A stretch of 7,169 nucleotides of DNA from Micropruina sp. (GTDB lineage Bacteria; Actinomycetota; Actinomycetes; Propionibacteriales; Propionibacteriaceae). Where the stretch lies: positions 3,482,114-3,489,282 of the forward strand of contig CP059261.1 of NCBI GenBank assembly GCA_013693855.1, read 5' to 3'. The first letter of the stretch is position 1; every line of letters starts with the position of its first letter. Made by a program: the position numbers and the translations under genes. Below, piece after piece: positions 6,244 through 7,169 of this stretch. The notes beneath the pieces are model-generated. The model was not told where the DNA came from. It did no database searches and saw only the letters and a list, made by a program, of their open reading frames with translations.

Positions 6244-6259
6244 AAGATTCTCGAATCTT
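6244..6259. promoter_or_regulatory. AT-rich perfect inverted repeat upstream of the transporter operon, candidate operator
   Basis: AAGATTC-TC-GAATCTT has perfect 7-base arms. It is an AT-rich island in otherwise GC-rich DNA, 23 bases upstream of the GTG start and 12 from the ribosome binding site. Its symmetry and place fit a site for a dimeric repressor. As RNA on the minus strand it could form a 6-pair hairpin with a CGAG loop followed by UUUCU. It overlaps the possible -10 element listed separately. No regulator gene is visible in the window. Confidence 0.45.
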
Positions 6260-6283
6260 GGCACCCGGGCGTTGCCGGATCAA
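6255..6283 (-). promoter_or_regulatory. possible promoter of the transporter operon
   Basis: On the minus strand TTGATC (6278-6283) and CAAGAT (6255-6260) are separated by 17 bases and resemble weak -35 and -10 elements. Transcription would start about 25-30 bases before the GTG. The match to consensus is modest, and the main support is position and spacing. Confidence 0.3.
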
Positions 6284-6314
6284 CAGAAGCTGCGGATTGA
6301 GACGCAATGGAGAC

Positions 6315-6519
6315 CTAGCGGGGCCCGTCGCCAGCGCTGGACGATTGCCTTAGTCGGGCGAGTTGTTCGCGCTGGTGCGCGTAGCCGAAGGTTTCGTAGC
6401 CGATGACGGTGGGCAGGGTGGCCAGCATCAGCACGGCCAGGCAGGTGCCGGGGGTGGGGCGACCGTGCCGTCTCCCCGCCGGCTGGCACGACCCTGACGG
6501 TCTTGCGAGGTGCCGACAT
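6315..6519 (-). pseudogene. possible small single-pass membrane protein gene split by one base
   Basis: From ATG 6519 the minus strand reads MSAPRKTVRVVPAGG and on to a PRHL segment near 6442-6447. Dropping one C there moves into a frame reading LAVLMLATLPTVIGYETFGY, then a charged tail (HQREQLARLRQ) and a TAG at 6315-6317. The joined product would have 67 residues: a basic cytoplasmic N-terminus, one membrane helix and a charged C-terminus. Third-position GC is high in both halves. The 20-residue hydrophobic run is the main reason to take it seriously. The upstream AAGGGG is too close to the ATG to be a good ribosome binding site, and I recognise no family. It could be chance, a broken gene, a sequencing error, or a shorter intact gene starting within the hydrophobic part. 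Confidence 0.3.
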
Positions 6520-6631
6520 CACCCCTTGTCGCAGGAGCCGAGGACGCGCCTCGTTACGGTCTCGACACACTCGACCGCCGGGAAGTCCCGCCCACGCGAC
6601 GGCAGACCCCGCCAGCCCACACGTCCCGGGG

Positions 6632-6637
6632 TATCGT
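6632..6637 (+). promoter_or_regulatory. possible -10 element for the acetyltransferase gene
   Basis: TATCGT fits the TANNNT pattern common in actinobacterial -10 elements and would give a leader of about 60 bases before the ATG at 6706. No good -35 is seen at the right distance. A bulged hairpin (6557-6577, TCGA arms) lies further upstream. The rest of 6520-6705 shows nothing else I can name. Confidence 0.25.
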
Positions 6638-6705
6638 GACACCCTTCGCCGGGCCGACGGCCACCCCGCGCGCGCGGCCGACCGGCCATCGATGCAGGAG
6701 GCACC

Positions 6706-7169
6706 ATGGACACCGAACAGGTCAGCCTGGCGGGCCGCCACGTGCGACTCGATCCGCTGACCGCCGGGGACGCGGACGGACTCCGCGACGCCGCCACCGA
6801 CGGCGAGCTGTGGAACCTGTGGTTCACCACCGTGCCCAGGCCCGAGAACATGGCGGCCTTCGTGGCGCGCCGGCTCGACGAGGCGTCCGCGGGGACGTGG
6901 GTGCCGTTCGTCGTCCGGAGGCTGCCGGACGAACGGATCGTCGGCCTCACCAACTACCTGCATCTGGATCAGCCGAACCGCCGCCTGGAGATCGGCGGCA
7001 CGTGGTACGCGGCGTCCGCACAGCGCACGGCCGTGAACACCGAGGCCAAGTTGTTGCTGCTCACCCGCGCGTTCGAAACCCTGGGGTGCTACGCCGTGGA
7101 GTTCCGCACGCATCTGGCCAACACCCGTAGCCAGGCTGCTATCGAGCGGCTCGGCGCCCATCGCGACGG
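6706..7169 (+). CDS. GNAT family N-acetyltransferase (RimJ/RimL-like), 3' end outside the window
   Basis: The first 154 codons are present, without a stop. The protein belongs to the acetyl-CoA dependent GNAT superfamily (Acetyltransf_3/RimL type), which acetylates amino groups of proteins or small molecules in the cytoplasm. It opens with LAGRHVRLDPLTAGDADGL, a typical beta1-alpha1 start. The central IVGLTNYLHLD strand (78-88) and WYAASAQRTAVNTEAK (100-115) include the acetyl-CoA pyrophosphate-loop region, here Q-R-T-x-V-N-T rather than a glycine-rich Q/R-x-x-G-x-G/A. LGCYAVEFRTHLANTRSQAA (126-145) and the IERLGA motif (146-151) follow. Relatives run to about 190-200 residues, so roughly 40 residues are probably missing. 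The ATG is supported by CAGGAGG at 6695-6701, with tight spacing. The substrate is unknown; close relatives are usually annotated only as GNAT proteins. It is transcribed away from the transporter operon. Confidence 0.88.
   Translation, partial: MDTEQVSLAGRHVRLDPLTAGDADGLRDAATDGELWNLWFTTVPRPENMAAFVARRLDEASAGTWVPFVVRRLPDERIVGLTNYLHLDQPNRRLEIGGTWYAASAQRTAVNTEAKLLLLTRAFETLGCYAVEFRTHLANTRSQAAIERLGAHRD

Noticed and set aside
6221..6307. Longer N-terminus for the binding protein
   Set aside because: The frame stays open upstream, but it would add about 29 residues before a perfect lipoprotein signal and ignore the strong ribosome binding site before GTG 6220.
6280..7161. Long minus-strand open frame across the right end
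   Set aside because: Most of it is antisense to the clearly recognisable GNAT gene. Only the section from 6519 down is of interest, and then only with a frame change.

Overview
This is a GC-rich window, and its genes strongly prefer G or C at the third codon position. Together with GTG starts, AGGAG-type ribosome binding sites and best-matching protein families typical of Actinobacteria, this suggests a high-GC actinomycete chromosome. No rRNA, tRNA, CRISPR array or plasmid/phage functions were seen. The content is mostly ordinary: one decayed insertion sequence, one glycolipid-type glycosyltransferase, one complete polar amino-acid ABC importer operon and the start of a GNAT acetyltransferase.

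Left part (1-1939): a full-length IS1182-family element is bounded by perfect inverted repeats, with the palindrome CTAG at both outer edges. Its transposase covers nearly the whole element but is broken by at least four small indels that spread the DDE catalytic residues over different frames. The other protein genes show no comparable damage, so this looks like real decay of the IS and not general sequence error. The bases left of the IS may be the tail of an unidentified gene.

Middle (1940-3552): a strong GC-rich hairpin lies between the IS and a minus-strand gene for a GT28/MGDG-synthase-like diacylglycerol glycosyltransferase. That gene has its own good ribosome binding site and 250 bases of leader/intergenic DNA, so it is probably transcribed separately from the transporter operon upstream of it.

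Right-middle (3553-6220, minus strand): the transcription order is lipoprotein substrate-binding protein, then permease, then ATPase. This is a complete importer of the polar amino-acid uptake family. The binding protein would capture the substrate outside the cell, the permease (probably a homodimer) would form the channel, and the ATPase would power transport. A strong hairpin lies between the binding-protein and permease genes, an arrangement expected to give more binding protein than membrane complex. An AT-rich perfect inverted repeat overlaps a possible promoter just upstream of the binding-protein gene.

Right end (6221-7169): about 485 bases have no intact conventional gene. They contain a possible 67-residue single-pass membrane protein gene (minus strand) split by one base, then a plausible promoter and the 5' part of a RimJ/RimL-like GNAT acetyltransferase that runs off the window. 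I did not find convincing evidence of an undescribed multi-gene system. The most useful leads are the regulatory structures around the transporter operon, the split small gene and the decayed IS.
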